A DNA stretch of 64,000 nt from Asaia siamensis. Its GTDB lineage: Bacteria; Pseudomonadota; Alphaproteobacteria; Acetobacterales; Acetobacteraceae. The notes under the pieces were generated by a model, which was given only the letters and a program-made list of their open reading frames with translations, searched no databases and was not told the origin of the DNA. The position numbers and the translations under genes were made by a program. The stretch is taken from assembly GCF_014635085.1 (NCBI RefSeq), contig NZ_BMCH01000004.1:234269-298268 (forward strand), written 5' to 3'. Shown here piece by piece: positions 24,505 through 35,698 of this stretch (positions are counted from its first letter, which is position 1; the number at the start of each line of letters is the position of its first letter).

Positions 24505-25113
24505 ATGAGCAGCGCGCACGCATCCCCCTCCGCCCTTGACGTCCTGCTGAGCAGGGCCTCGACTGATCATCTCAGCGCGCCTGCGCCAGACAAGGCGCAG
24601 ATTGCTCGCATTCTCTCGGCGGGACTGAGGGCACCCGATCACGGCAAGATAAGGCCGTGGCGCTACATCGTGATCAAGGGCAAACATCGCGTCGAATTTG
24701 CCGAGCAGGTGATCAAGGCCATGATCTCCGCCGATCCCAAGGTGCCTGAGAAGAAGATCGCCAAACGTCGCCAGCGTTTTTCCGAGATGCCCATGACGAT
24801 TGGCCTCGTGATGGCGCTTGATCCCGAGAGCAAGATCCCGCTCCAGGAGCAGGAATTGTCCGTTGGCGCGGGCGTGATGAATGTCCTCAATGCGCTCCAT
24901 ATGGAGGGTTTTGGCGGATTCTGGGTGTCGAGCGATTTCGCCGGTCAGCCCTGCTTCCGTGAGGCCCTTGGGCTGACGGACTCCCAGCGTCTTGCCGGCT
25001 TCCTGTTCGTTGGTACGCCAGACAAGCCGGTACAGGGCAGCAAGCGACCGGATATCGAGGATTATATGGGCTTCTATAAGGGTGAGCCGGTTAAATTCGG
25101 GGCAGATCAGTGA
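24505..25113 (+). CDS. Nitroreductase-family protein (YdjA-like)
   Basis: 202 residues. FMN-binding S-R-A-S-T-D near the N-terminus, A-P-D-H-G-K-I-R-P-W-R (a YdjA signature), V-G-A-G-V-M-N-V-L-N-A and F-V-G-T-P as in the minimal nitroreductases. NAD(P)H-dependent; physiological substrate unknown. Its TGA overlaps the GTG start of the next gene, so the two are co-translated. The frame extends upstream to 23935, but only as antisense of hisB. Confidence 0.87.
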   Translation: MSSAHASPSALDVLLSRASTDHLSAPAPDKAQIARILSAGLRAPDHGKIRPWRYIVIKGKHRVEFAEQVIKAMISADPKVPEKKIAKRRQRFSEMPMTIGLVMALDPESKIPLQEQELSVGAGVMNVLNALHMEGFGGFWVSSDFAGQPCFREALGLTDSQRLAGFLFVGTPDKPVQGSKRPDIEDYMGFYKGEPVKFGADQ

Positions 25114-26318
25114 CAGAGAAATACGACGTTACCGTCGCCGGTGCAGGGCCGGCGGGTCTTGCCTGCGCTCTCTCCCTTGCCAAGGCTGGCTGGCGCGTAG
25201 CCGTTATCGATCCGGCGCCTGAAACCGTTCTTGCTTCCCCCTCCTTCGATGGGCGCGAAATCGCCCTTACGCATCATTCACGCGACTGGCTGGAACAGAA
25301 TGCCGTATGGGACCGCATCCCCTCAGGGTCCGTTTCTCCGCTCATAACCGCACGGATCGAAACCGGGCAGGAAGCCCCCGCTAACAACTCGGCGGCCCTG
25401 CTTTTCAGGGCACCGCAGGAGAAGTCTGACGCGCTCGGTTATCTCGTGCCCAATCACCTTATCCGCACGGCATTGTATGAAACCGTGCGCGAAGAAAACC
25501 GGATCACGATTCTTTCGGGCAAGGGCGTCGTCGCGAGTTCAGGCAACAGGGATGAGGCGATCACTCTTCTGGATGACGGCAGGCTGATCAGTTCAAGCCT
25601 GCTTGTTGCTGCTGATGGTCGTTTCTCCCGTATCAGGCAGATGCGTGGTATCGGGGCAATCGTGCATGATTTTGGCAAGGAGATCCTTGTCTGCCGCATG
25701 CGTCATCCAGAGCCACATGACGGCGTCGCCCTGCAATGGTTCGACGAAGGTCAGACAATCGCGTTGCTTCCGGTAGCCGATGACGGATTGCCAGGGCACC
25801 TTTCCTCTCTCGTGCTGACGCTCGACCCCGAAGAAATCGGGATACTCAAGGCGATGGGTAAAGAGGCGTTCGATGCAGACATCACGCGCCGGACGCAGAG
25901 CCGTCTGGGCAGCATGAACCTCGAGAGCGCACGGTGCACCTATCCTCTCAAGACGGTTTTCGCCCATCGCTTCGAGACTACCCGTCTGGCTTTGATTGGC
26001 GATGCGGCTGTCGGGATGCACCCGATCACGGCGCACGGCTTCAACCTTGGGCTGAGAGGGCAGGAAATACTCTGTGAGGAGATCGCCAGAGGTGAGGGCG
26101 ATCCCGGTGCTGCGAGCGTGCTGCGCGGCTTCGAAAAGCGTCATCGGCGCGCAACGGCACCCCTTTTCGCTGCGACTAACGGTATCGCGTCGCTCTATAC
26201 CCATGACGCAAAGCCTTCCCTGGCGCTGCGCAAGGCAGGGCTGGCAATTGCCGAAAAGCTGACGCCGCTCAAATCACTGGTGACCGGCTTCCTGATGGAT
26301 CGCGACCACGCCGCCTGA
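25110..26318 (+). CDS. UbiH/UbiF/COQ6-family FAD-dependent monooxygenase
   Basis: 402 residues from GTG 25110. FAD-binding G-A-G-P-A-G-L-A-C-A-L, A-A-D-G-R-F-S and the C-terminal L-I-G-D-A-A-V-G-M-H-P-I-T-A-H-G-F-N-L-G-L are the signatures of the ubiquinone-biosynthesis hydroxylases. It would hydroxylate the ring of a ubiquinone precursor at the membrane; the position cannot be told by eye. Confidence 0.88.
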   Translation: MTEKYDVTVAGAGPAGLACALSLAKAGWRVAVIDPAPETVLASPSFDGREIALTHHSRDWLEQNAVWDRIPSGSVSPLITARIETGQEAPANNSAALLFRAPQEKSDALGYLVPNHLIRTALYETVREENRITILSGKGVVASSGNRDEAITLLDDGRLISSSLLVAADGRFSRIRQMRGIGAIVHDFGKEILVCRMRHPEPHDGVALQWFDEGQTIALLPVADDGLPGHLSSLVLTLDPEEIGILKAMGKEAFDADITRRTQSRLGSMNLESARCTYPLKTVFAHRFETTRLALIGDAAVGMHPITAHGFNLGLRGQEILCEEIARGEGDPGAASVLRGFEKRHRRATAPLFAATNGIASLYTHDAKPSLALRKAGLAIAEKLTPLKSLVTGFLMDRDHAA

Positions 26319-26346
26319 TAGTGTTTTCATATCCTGTGGTTTAGTC

Positions 26347-26385
26347 AAAAAAAGGGGGAGGAGCCGGAGCTCCTCCCCCTTTTTT
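26347..26385. terminator. Bidirectional rho-independent terminator
   Basis: An A-run, GGGGGAGGAGC, loop CGGA, GCTCCTCCCCC and a T-run form a strong symmetrical hairpin between the convergent UbiH-like and mechanosensitive-channel genes. Confidence 0.92.
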
Positions 26386-26398
26386 ATCGCCTAACGCT

Positions 26399-28762
26399 TC
26401 AGGACGGTTTCCCGAGTTCGAGCCCGGCTTCCTGCAGAACGCGGTAGGCATCCAGCATGATGGCATTTGTGACGCCACCCACATCACGAACAGACGAAAC
26501 CTTGGCCGACAGGGCAAGCGTAATACCCGTTTCGGTGATCGCGGAAATGGCCACCCCCGGCGGCGGATTCTGCAGAATGTCCTGTCGCTTGGTCATCATG
26601 TCCATGAGAGCAAGCTGAGCCTTCGTGGCATCGGCGCGCGGCGAAATGGTGACGGTTGCCGAGGCAGCACTCAGCGAGGTGCCCAGCGTGGCGTTACGCA
26701 CCGCCGAAGTGATGAACTGCGAGTTCGGCACGATCATCGTCGAGCCGTCACCGAGACCGATCTCTGTAGAGCGCACACTGATGCGCTTTACGTCGCCCTT
26801 GATGCCACCCAGTTCGATCAGATCACCGACACGTATGGGGCGCTCTGCAAGCAGGATCACGCCGGACACGAAGTTCTGAACAATTGCCTGGAGACCAAAA
26901 CCGATACCGACCGAGAGCGCACTGACAACCCAGGTCAGGTTCTTGACCGTCACACCTGCTTCCGACAGCACCAGAAGGAGAACGGCAATCCAGGCAACAT
27001 AGTTGAAGATATTCAGGATTGAGGTGCGGGCGCCGATATCGAGATTTGTCGTCGGGAAGAGGCGCCTCTCAAGCCACTGGGTAAACGCACCGATCGCGTA
27101 ATAAGCGATGATGAGAATGATGATGCAGTAGACAGCCGTATTGAGCGAAAACTGCACACCGTTAATGGTCTGACCGACGAACAGGCTCTGGACGCGGTCC
27201 GCGACAACCGGAATGCACAGGCTGCCATCCGAAAGACAGATGGCCGCAAAAATGATGATCAGCCCGATATTCACGATGCCGGAAAGCAGCACGCCGAATT
27301 GTGCGACACGATTGGAATGCACGCCCAGATGGGAGAGGCGTCGCGAGATCAGTGATCCCACCGAGAAGGTACGCGACGTAAATTCCTTCATCGCGATCGA
27401 CAGAAGCATCAGAGAGGCGAAGCTGACCGACAGCGCAATGGCCCATACGGCCAAGGCGAAGGCAAAGGCGAGATACCCAAGCGCTATCGCTGCCGAACTG
27501 ATGACCAGAAGAAGCCAGCCGATGCCATAAATGGCCGGGGCCAGGCGCGCATCGGTCCGTTGTGTCAGGCGCTTGCACATCCAGACGAAGAGAATTTCCA
27601 CCAGAAGGGTGAAGATAGCCTCAATCAGACGGCGCGCCGTGACAGGAAATGCGTTCTCGAAGCCGACAATGACGAACAGAGTCTGCAGCAGAACAAAAAT
27701 CGAAACGCACCAGTCGACACCCCACAGGGCACGCGCTGAGCGTTGAGCAGCACCGTCAACAGCCGTGGCGCGGCTCAGGGCGGGCAGACCGGCCCCGAGA
27801 ATGAACCCGCAAAGAGGCATGATCCCGGCAATGCCATGGGCGAATACGGGGCTGCGACCGACATCGAGCGAAAAGACGTTCGAGATGATCTCCCAGACCA
27901 CGAACATGATGATGCCACAGATCAGACCGCTGAGCGCGACCGGAATAAACGAAATGTGGTTCTCAGGAAGCACGTCGCCCGTAAAGCGTCGTACGATATT
28001 GCCCTCAGCCTGCCGGAACAGCCAGAAGGTAGGGCGCGCCAGCAATGCGGTGAGGACGAAAACGCCGATCAGGGAAAACAGCGTGGCAGGCCAGTTGTAG
28101 AGAACTCCCGCATATCCGTTATTCACTGGCGGGGCGAAGGTAAGCGCCAGATCGGGGCCTTCATCCGCAAGGTCGCGCCAGAAACCGAGAGAAAGCGGTG
28201 AGGCAATGCGCTCGGAGAGAAGGGCCTGCTGGCTGACGGTGCCGCGACGCTGCACTTCAAGCTGTACCTGCTTGGCCTGAAGTCCGAGCAGCTTGCCCTG
28301 GGTCACTGTGGATTTGATATCCTGAAGCACGGCCTCAAGGCGGCTGCGCTGGGAGACGATCGTTGCGCTCTCTCCGTCGACCTTTGCCCCTATAATTTCG
28401 AGATAGCTTTGATAGACGGTCTGATAGGACGCCGCCTGGGTCTGTATCGACTGGGCGATGCCGCTGATCTCATCGATCTGATCGGACAGGGAAGACAATG
28501 TTTCATTGCCCAGCGCGATGTCCGTTCTGTTGAGCTGACCGTAGATATATTTCAGGCGGTTCTGGGCCGAAGTGATCTGCCGGTTGAGCGTTGCAGAGAC
28601 GGTCGTCCAGCCATAGCCATCGGCGGCAGTCGGAACGAGGGTGTTACTGCCCGCGCTGCCGGGTGGCGCCGCGAGAGAGGGTTTTGACGATATCGAAAGG
28701 GCGAGGATAAGGAAGAGCCCGTAGATGAGAGTGAGGGCTGGCTGCCTCTTCAAAGCTGACAT
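26399..28762 (-). CDS. Large MscS-family mechanosensitive channel (DUF3772-type)
   Basis: ATG 28762 gives 787 residues. Signal peptide (L-I-Y-G-L-F-L-I-L-A-L), a periplasmic coiled region of about 180 residues (DUF3772-like), a set of membrane helices between about residues 200 and 560, then the MscS core with G-F-G-L-Q-A-I-V-Q-N-F-V-S-G and I-R-V-G-D-L-I-E and the cytosolic beta domain V-R-S-T-E-I and V-P-N-S. An MscK/YjeP-like osmotic safety valve in the inner membrane. Alone in its transcription unit. Confidence 0.9.
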   Translation of the reverse strand: MSALKRQPALTLIYGLFLILALSISSKPSLAAPPGSAGSNTLVPTAADGYGWTTVSATLNRQITSAQNRLKYIYGQLNRTDIALGNETLSSLSDQIDEISGIAQSIQTQAASYQTVYQSYLEIIGAKVDGESATIVSQRSRLEAVLQDIKSTVTQGKLLGLQAKQVQLEVQRRGTVSQQALLSERIASPLSLGFWRDLADEGPDLALTFAPPVNNGYAGVLYNWPATLFSLIGVFVLTALLARPTFWLFRQAEGNIVRRFTGDVLPENHISFIPVALSGLICGIIMFVVWEIISNVFSLDVGRSPVFAHGIAGIMPLCGFILGAGLPALSRATAVDGAAQRSARALWGVDWCVSIFVLLQTLFVIVGFENAFPVTARRLIEAIFTLLVEILFVWMCKRLTQRTDARLAPAIYGIGWLLLVISSAAIALGYLAFAFALAVWAIALSVSFASLMLLSIAMKEFTSRTFSVGSLISRRLSHLGVHSNRVAQFGVLLSGIVNIGLIIIFAAICLSDGSLCIPVVADRVQSLFVGQTINGVQFSLNTAVYCIIILIIAYYAIGAFTQWLERRLFPTTNLDIGARTSILNIFNYVAWIAVLLLVLSEAGVTVKNLTWVVSALSVGIGFGLQAIVQNFVSGVILLAERPIRVGDLIELGGIKGDVKRISVRSTEIGLGDGSTMIVPNSQFITSAVRNATLGTSLSAASATVTISPRADATKAQLALMDMMTKRQDILQNPPPGVAISAITETGITLALSAKVSSVRDVGGVTNAIMLDAYRVLQEAGLELGKPS

Positions 28763-28850
28763 TCCGATGATCGCCTCTCTTTGTAATTCTGGTTCTGGGA
28801 ATGGAAACGGTGTTTCCGCCCCATGGTTTTCCAACACGCCGTGCAGTCGC

Positions 28851-29924
28851 TCAGTGCCTGGCAGATTTCAGGTCGTCGACGGAGTCAAAACCGGCCTTGT
28901 AGATTTCCTGCAGCAGCTCGGCCTTGATGCGCGTGACCAGCGCCGGGCCGTGATAGATGAGCGCGGTATAGATCTGCACCATATCCGCACCTGACCGCAG
29001 CCGCTCGAAGACATCAAAGCCCGTCTCGATCCCCCCACAGGAAATGACGGCCAGCCGTCCCTGAACCAGCGGGACGACGCGCTTGAGCGTCTGGAGTGAA
29101 AGCTGGGCGAGGGGACGCCCGGAAAGGCCTCCGGTCTCGGTTGCCAGGGGTGAACGCAACGAGTGAGGGCGGCTGATGGTCGTGTTGTTGACAATCAGCC
29201 CGGCAGCTCCACCCTCGACGGCAGCTTCAACGATCTCAGGCAGCGCATCGGGGTCGAGATCCGGCGCCAGCTTGACCAGAAGCGGGGGCAGACTGGCATT
29301 GGCACGTGTGATCGCCTGCAGGATGTCCCTCAGCGTTGATGCGCTTTGCAGGTCTCGCAGGCCGGGCGTGTTGGGCGAGGAAAGATTGATGGTGATGTAG
29401 TCGGCCAGAGGGGCGACGCGTGACGCCAGATACGGGTAATCTTCCAGCGGGCGGGCGCCGATCTTGTTGATGCCGAGATTGGCACCGACCGGCACGCTGC
29501 GAAGCGCCGCGTTACGCCCGGCCTGAAGCGTTCTGAAACGCTCCATACGCCGGGTGAAACTTTCGATACCGCAGCCATTGAACCCCATACGGTTGATGAT
29601 GGCGGCATCTTCCGTCAGGCGGAACAGACGGGGCTTGGGGTTACCCTCCTGCGGGCGCGGGGTGACGGTTCCGCATTCTACATGGCCAAATCCCATGCGG
29701 GCCAGTCCCATCGGCGCGCGCGCGTTCTTGTCAAACCCGGCGGCAAGGCCGACAGGATTGGGAAAGCGCAGCCCCATGCAGCGTGTGCTGAGCGCAGGGA
29801 CGTCCTTTGGCGCAGTCGGACCCAGACCCAAAGCGAGTGTCTCGATTGCCGCCTCATGGGCAGCCTCCGGGTCAAGACCATGAAAGAGCTTCGTCGCAAG
29901 GCGCGAAAAAGGTGAGGGGGCCAT
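28851..29924 (-). CDS. pyrD: Dihydroorotate dehydrogenase (quinone), class 2
   Basis: 357 residues. N-terminal amphipathic helix for membrane binding (L-A-T-K-L-F-H-G-L-D-P-E-A-A-H), then N-P-V-G-L-A-A-G-F-D-K, N-R-M-G-F-N-G, I-N-L-S-S-P-N-T-P-G-L-R (with the class-2 catalytic Ser) and G-G-L-S-G-R-P-L. It oxidises dihydroorotate to orotate with ubiquinone in pyrimidine synthesis. Confidence 0.96.
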   Translation of the reverse strand: MAPSPFSRLATKLFHGLDPEAAHEAAIETLALGLGPTAPKDVPALSTRCMGLRFPNPVGLAAGFDKNARAPMGLARMGFGHVECGTVTPRPQEGNPKPRLFRLTEDAAIINRMGFNGCGIESFTRRMERFRTLQAGRNAALRSVPVGANLGINKIGARPLEDYPYLASRVAPLADYITINLSSPNTPGLRDLQSASTLRDILQAITRANASLPPLLVKLAPDLDPDALPEIVEAAVEGGAAGLIVNNTTISRPHSLRSPLATETGGLSGRPLAQLSLQTLKRVVPLVQGRLAVISCGGIETGFDVFERLRSGADMVQIYTALIYHGPALVTRIKAELLQEIYKAGFDSVDDLKSARH

Positions 29925-30145
29925 GTGTCATCCTGAGCTTGAGAGCGTCGTGGCTGTTCTATAGCCCGCCAGGGCGCCGGGGCTAACCCCTGAACATGCG
30001 TCGTTCAACAATAAGCCCTGATGCGGTGTCTGGCTTCAAACCTCCGCCTGTCATGCGCAAAGCAGTTGCGGGGCGGGGGCATTCATGGAAAGAGGTCACC
30101 CGGTCGTGAAGACACCGCCTTGCTGTCTGTCGTGGAGATGCCATC

Positions 30146-30394
30146 ATGTGGGATGAACCCTATCTGGAGACCTGCTGTCGCTCGACACTGCATCGTGCGC
30201 TGCTTTGCGAAGGCATAGGTCGTCCCCAGGCGTTGCGAGATCAGCCCTGCCTCGAGCGGCTTCAGGCGATGGGATTCGTGACCTTGGGCGCAGATGGTCG
30301 CTTCTACATCACACCCGCCGGTCTCAGTCGCCATGACCAGGAAATCGGTCAGCTCAAACCCATGAGCGCGCGTGCGTCTCGCGTGCGTGCCTGA
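30146..30394 (+). CDS. Hypothetical small protein (82 aa)
   Basis: ATG 30146 follows GGAGATG at good distance. The sequence has a helix-turn-helix-like flow (C-L-E-R-L-Q-A-M-G-F-V-T-L-G-A-D-G-R-F-Y-I-T-P-A-G-L-S-R-H) that resembles the recognition wing of small winged-helix domains. I cannot assign a family. It stands alone between pyrD (opposite strand) and the thiC riboswitch; 29925-30145 otherwise holds only the divergent promoters. Confidence 0.55.
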   Translation: MWDEPYLETCCRSTLHRALLCEGIGRPQALRDQPCLERLQAMGFVTLGADGRFYITPAGLSRHDQEIGQLKPMSARASRVRA

Positions 30395-30502
30395 AAAAAC
30401 GCCTTCTGCCGGGTTTCGGCAGGCAGGTCACGCCTTTCCTTACGGTCAGGCAATCTAATTCGGTTGACAGAACCCTGCGGACAACGTCACACTCCGCGCC
30501 AT

Positions 30503-30624
30503 ACCAGGGGGTGCCTCGACAAGAGGCTGAGAGGCTGCTGGCGGTTTACCGCAGCGCAGCGACCCTTTCGCTCCGGCATGTGAGCGAAGAACCTGATCCG
30601 GTTCGTACCGGCGTAGGGATTGGT
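30503..30624 (+). promoter_or_regulatory. TPP riboswitch (THI element) of thiC
   Basis: The conserved pieces are in order: GGGGTGCC near 30507-30514, AGGCTGAGAGGC around 30524-30534, a variable stem, then GAACCTGATCCGGTTCGTACC at about 30589-30609 and GCGTAGGGA near 30611-30619. They lie 85 bp before the thiC start. Thiamine pyrophosphate binding should switch thiC off. Confidence 0.93.
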
Positions 30625-30684
30625 GTGAGCGGCCAGTCTCGTCTTGCGACCCCGTTCATCCTGCTCTTGCGCTGTCGGACATAA

Positions 30685-32580
<1,896 letters not shown>

Positions 32581-32594
32581 GACAAGGACCATCT

Positions 32595-32623
32595 GGCCTG
32601 GCGGCACGACATCCCGCCAGGCC
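32595..32623 (+). terminator. Hairpin after thiC
   Basis: Perfect 10-bp stem GGCCTGGCGG (32595-32604) and its complement (32614-32623) 14 bp after the thiC stop, without a marked T-run. Confidence 0.55.
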
Positions 32624-32788
32624 GTACTCGATTGCTCATGCGGGGAGGCACTATCGCTCGGCGTGCGCGTTTTCTTCCTGCGTGACAGGGAAAGGGGGGG
32701 TTGTTAGAGAAAGTGCCGGATCAGACAAAACCGAATTGAGGTGTCCGTTCCCTCGGTAACCGTCACCCTGGCCCTGACGAGACACATC

Positions 32789-33118
32789 ATGACCTATCTC
32801 TTTCTTTTCGTCGCCATTTGCTCCGAAGTTTTCGCGACGACCATGCTGAAACTTTCGGATAGTTTTGTCCGCCCCCTGCCGGGAATGCTGAGCGTCTTCG
32901 GTTATTGCATCTCGTTCTACGCGCTTTCGTTCACGCTTCGTACCATGCCTACCGGTATCGCCTATGCCATCTGGTCGGGTGTGGGAATTGTGCTGATCTC
33001 GGCCATCAGCTGGGTCAAGTTCAAGCAGGCGCTCGATGCACCTGCGATGATAGGGCTTGGCCTTATCATCGTCGGCGTGGTGGTCGTTAACGTGTTTTCA
33101 AAATCTGTGGGGCACTAA
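32789..33118 (+). CDS. Small multidrug resistance (SMR/EmrE-like) transporter
   Basis: 109 residues from ATG 32789, standard for SMR proteins. Four membrane helices, with the essential glutamate at residue 13 in A-I-C-S-E-V-F-A-T-T, and G-I-A-Y-A-I-W-S-G-V-G in helix 3. Proton-driven export of cationic drugs. I looked for a guanidine riboswitch upstream and saw none. Confidence 0.9.
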   Translation: MTYLFLFVAICSEVFATTMLKLSDSFVRPLPGMLSVFGYCISFYALSFTLRTMPTGIAYAIWSGVGIVLISAISWVKFKQALDAPAMIGLGLIIVGVVVVNVFSKSVGH

Positions 33119-33208
33119 GGATTAATCCGCGTGATTTTTGCGGCGCAAACATTCATTTGATTGACGCTGGCCATGGCGAATTCATATGGCTGGTGTATGA
33201 AGGCGCGC

Positions 33209-33631
33209 ATGGTTCCCCCCCATATTCTCGACAGGCTGGTAGAAGCGCATCGCATTCCGACAGGAGATGCGACGGTGAAAGCTGCCGCCCAGCAGAAGGG
33301 CAAGGGGCGCAAGAAGCGGGAGACGCAACGCCCAGACGTCATCACGCTGCCTGATGAAGCCTTGCGACGTGATCTGGCGCATTCGATCGTCAGATGCACG
33401 AGCTTCTATATGCTGGAGCAACCGGAGGAGCTGGTGGCCCACAGCGCTGCCTTTCTTGAAGCCGTGATGCGTCTATGGGGAGAGCGCAATATTGACGCGA
33501 CAGAAGTCTGGCGTGAAATAGATCACCGGCTTCAGCTGGGCAATCTTCTGACGCAGATCAACAGCGATATCCCCCACAGCCCCGAGACCGCCCGCAAATT
33601 CTGGCGTCCCTCATCAACCAAGCTGCCCTGA
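33209..33631 (+). CDS. Hypothetical protein upstream of cvpA (about 140 aa)
   Basis: ATG 33209 has AAGG at suitable distance; TTG 33161, ATG 33173 and ATG 33197 are alternatives. A basic stretch (K-G-K-G-R-K-K-R-E) leads to a helical domain with A-F-L-E-A-V-M-R-L-W-G-E-R-N-I-D-A-T-E-V-W-R-E-I. This faintly recalls the HisE/MazG helical pattern but lacks its metal-binding acidic cluster. Function unknown. Its stop overlaps the cvpA start (TGATG). Confidence 0.65.
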   Translation: MVPPHILDRLVEAHRIPTGDATVKAAAQQKGKGRKKRETQRPDVITLPDEALRRDLAHSIVRCTSFYMLEQPEELVAHSAAFLEAVMRLWGERNIDATEVWREIDHRLQLGNLLTQINSDIPHSPETARKFWRPSSTKLP

Positions 33632-34158
33632 TGGATAATACTACAGATATCGTCTGCCTCGTCATTCTGGGGCTTTCGGCGCTCTGGGGATTCACGCGTG
33701 GTTTCGCGCGCGAGATCTTCAGCCTTGCCGCATGGGGGGGCGCGTTCGTGCTGGCAGGCCAGACTGCACCGCTCATTCTGCCCTGGCTGTCCGAGAAGAT
33801 CAGTGATGGCATGGCCGCAGGCGCGCTGGCCTATGTCATTTCTTTCATCGTGCTGGTTCTGGTGCTCTCGACCATTGCCCAGCGTTTTGCCACAGGGCTG
33901 CGCAGTGTCCTCGTCGGCGGCACCGATCGCCTGCTTGGCTGCGGCTTCGGGCTGGTTCGCGGCGCCCTTATCCTTGTGGTGTTGTATCTCGGGGTTGTCT
34001 CCTTTGTGGGTGAAATTACTGCCCGTTCCCTCGTTGCAGGCACCTGCTCGGGTCCCTACATCCTGAGTGGCGTGAAGGTGCTGCAAGAGCTGACGCCATA
34101 TTTCCCGCAACTTCATCTTGCCTTGCCGTCCGCAAAAGGCCATGACGCAGCCTTCTGA
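33631..34158 (+). CDS. cvpA: CvpA-family membrane protein
   Basis: 175 residues with four hydrophobic helices; L-G-L-S-A-L-W-G-F-T-R-G-F-A-R-E-I-F near the start and L-L-G-C-G-F-G-L-V-R-G-A-L in the middle are family-typical. Located directly before purF, the conserved neighbourhood of cvpA. Needed for colicin V production in E. coli; general envelope role. Confidence 0.9.
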   Translation: MDNTTDIVCLVILGLSALWGFTRGFAREIFSLAAWGGAFVLAGQTAPLILPWLSEKISDGMAAGALAYVISFIVLVLVLSTIAQRFATGLRSVLVGGTDRLLGCGFGLVRGALILVVLYLGVVSFVGEITARSLVAGTCSGPYILSGVKVLQELTPYFPQLHLALPSAKGHDAAF

Positions 34159-34212
34159 TCGACCCAGCCTCGACCGCCAATGCGTGACCGTGCAAAGGAG
34201 CGCCGCCAGATT

Positions 34213-35640
34213 ATGATTCCTGACACACTCGAAACTTCGAACCGTCCCTATGAGGAATGCGGCGTCGTAGGTATCTGGGGTGCCCCCGATGCGGCCGCGC
34301 TCGCAGCACTCGGTCTGCATGCGCTTCAGCATCGTGGTCAGGAAGCCGCTGGCATTGTCAGCCATGACAGCGAGCGCTTCTGCCAGCACAAGGGGCTTGG
34401 TCTCGTTGGTGACGTATTCAGCGATGCCCGTGTCATGGCGACGCTCAAGGGCAAAAGCGCCATCGGGCATAACCGCTATGCCACGACGGGCGGTACGCTG
34501 CTGCGCAATGTCCAGCCGCTCTACGCCGATTTTGAGTTCGGTGGCCTTGCCGTGGCGCATAACGGCAATCTGACCAATGCGGCTACGCTGAGGCGAGCGC
34601 TTGTGAAGCGCGGCTGCCTGTTCCAGTCCACGACAGACACCGAAGTCTTTGTTCATCTGATCGCTATCTCGCTTTACGCCACTGTGCTCGAGCGGCTCGT
34701 CGACGCGGCAAAGCAGGTGAAGGGTGCCTATTCGGTCCTTGCTTTGGCACCGGAATTCCTCGTCGGGCTTCGTGACCCGCTTGGCGTCCGCCCGCTGATC
34801 CTCGGTCGTACGGCAGATGGCGGCTGGATGCTGGCAAGCGAGACCTGTGCGCTCGATATCGTTGGGGCCGAGTTCGTGCGCAATGTCGAGCCGGGCGAAA
34901 TGGTCATTATCGATAATGACGGCGTGCGCTCCATGCGCCCCTTCGCCCAGACCAGCCCGCGCTTTTGCGTGTTCGAATACATCTATTTCGCGCGGCCCGA
35001 TTCCATCCTTGAAAACCACTCGGTTTACGAGGCACGCAAGCAGATTGGCGTTGAGCTTGCTCGTGAAAGCGGTGTCGAAGCCGATGTGATCGTGCCTGTT
35101 CCCGATTCAGGCGTGCCGTCAGCCATGGGCTTTGCCGCAGAAAGCGGCATTCCCTTCGAGATGGGTATCATCCGCAACCATTATGTCGGACGAACCTTCA
35201 TTGAGCCGACCGATCAGATCCGTAATCTGGGCGTGCGCATGAAGCATTCGGCCAATACGCCGGTGCTGCAGGGCAAGCGCGTGGTCCTGGTGGATGATTC
35301 GATCGTGCGCGGCACGACGTCGCGCAAGATTGTCGACATGGTGCGCGCCGCAGGGGCTACAGAGGTGCATATGCGCATCAGCAGCCCACCGACAAAGCAT
35401 CCCTGCTTTTATGGCATCGACACGCCCGAAGAGAGCCAGCTCCTGGCTGCAACGCACAGCATAGAGGAAATGGCGGAGGCTATCGGCGTCGACAGCCTTG
35501 CCTTCATCTCGTTCGATGGTCTGTACCGCGCCCTCGGTCACGATGACCGCACCGGGGCTGAAGGCCGTTATTGCGACGCCTGCTTTACTGGCGACTATCC
35601 CATCGAGCTGGTCGACAAGGAAGGGCGTCTGGTCGCCTGA
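34213..35640 (+). CDS. purF: Amidophosphoribosyltransferase PurF
   Basis: 475 residues from ATG 34213. The catalytic N-terminal cysteine of the mature enzyme is Cys16 (E-C-G-V-V-G-I-W), exposed after propeptide removal as in the Bacillus-type enzyme. Glutaminase domain with H-R-G-Q-E-A-A-G and H-N-R-Y-A-T-T-G-G; phosphoribosyltransferase domain with V-V-L-V-D-D-S-I-V-R-G-T-T. First committed step of purine synthesis. Confidence 0.97.
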   Translation: MIPDTLETSNRPYEECGVVGIWGAPDAAALAALGLHALQHRGQEAAGIVSHDSERFCQHKGLGLVGDVFSDARVMATLKGKSAIGHNRYATTGGTLLRNVQPLYADFEFGGLAVAHNGNLTNAATLRRALVKRGCLFQSTTDTEVFVHLIAISLYATVLERLVDAAKQVKGAYSVLALAPEFLVGLRDPLGVRPLILGRTADGGWMLASETCALDIVGAEFVRNVEPGEMVIIDNDGVRSMRPFAQTSPRFCVFEYIYFARPDSILENHSVYEARKQIGVELARESGVEADVIVPVPDSGVPSAMGFAAESGIPFEMGIIRNHYVGRTFIEPTDQIRNLGVRMKHSANTPVLQGKRVVLVDDSIVRGTTSRKIVDMVRAAGATEVHMRISSPPTKHPCFYGIDTPEESQLLAATHSIEEMAEAIGVDSLAFISFDGLYRALGHDDRTGAEGRYCDACFTGDYPIELVDKEGRLVA

Positions 35641-35670
35641 CCTGAAACGCCCTCATTTTTCGAAGTGCAT

Positions 35671-35698
35671 AAAAAAACGGGGCTCAGGCCCCGTTTTT
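35671..35698. terminator. Bidirectional terminator between purF and the TetR gene
   Basis: A-run, CGGGGC, loop TCAG, GCCCCG, T-run. The stop codon of the convergent TetR gene (35684-35686) lies inside the hairpin. Confidence 0.92.

Noticed and set aside
32753-32780. GTAACC-N16-CGAG just before the SMR transporter, resembling the SigF promoter
   Set aside because: The last base differs from CGAA and the element ends about 10 bp before the ATG, too close for a normal leader. Probably chance.
32600-32789. Possible guanidine riboswitch upstream of the SMR gene
   Set aside because: No conserved ykkC or ACGR-loop pattern was found.
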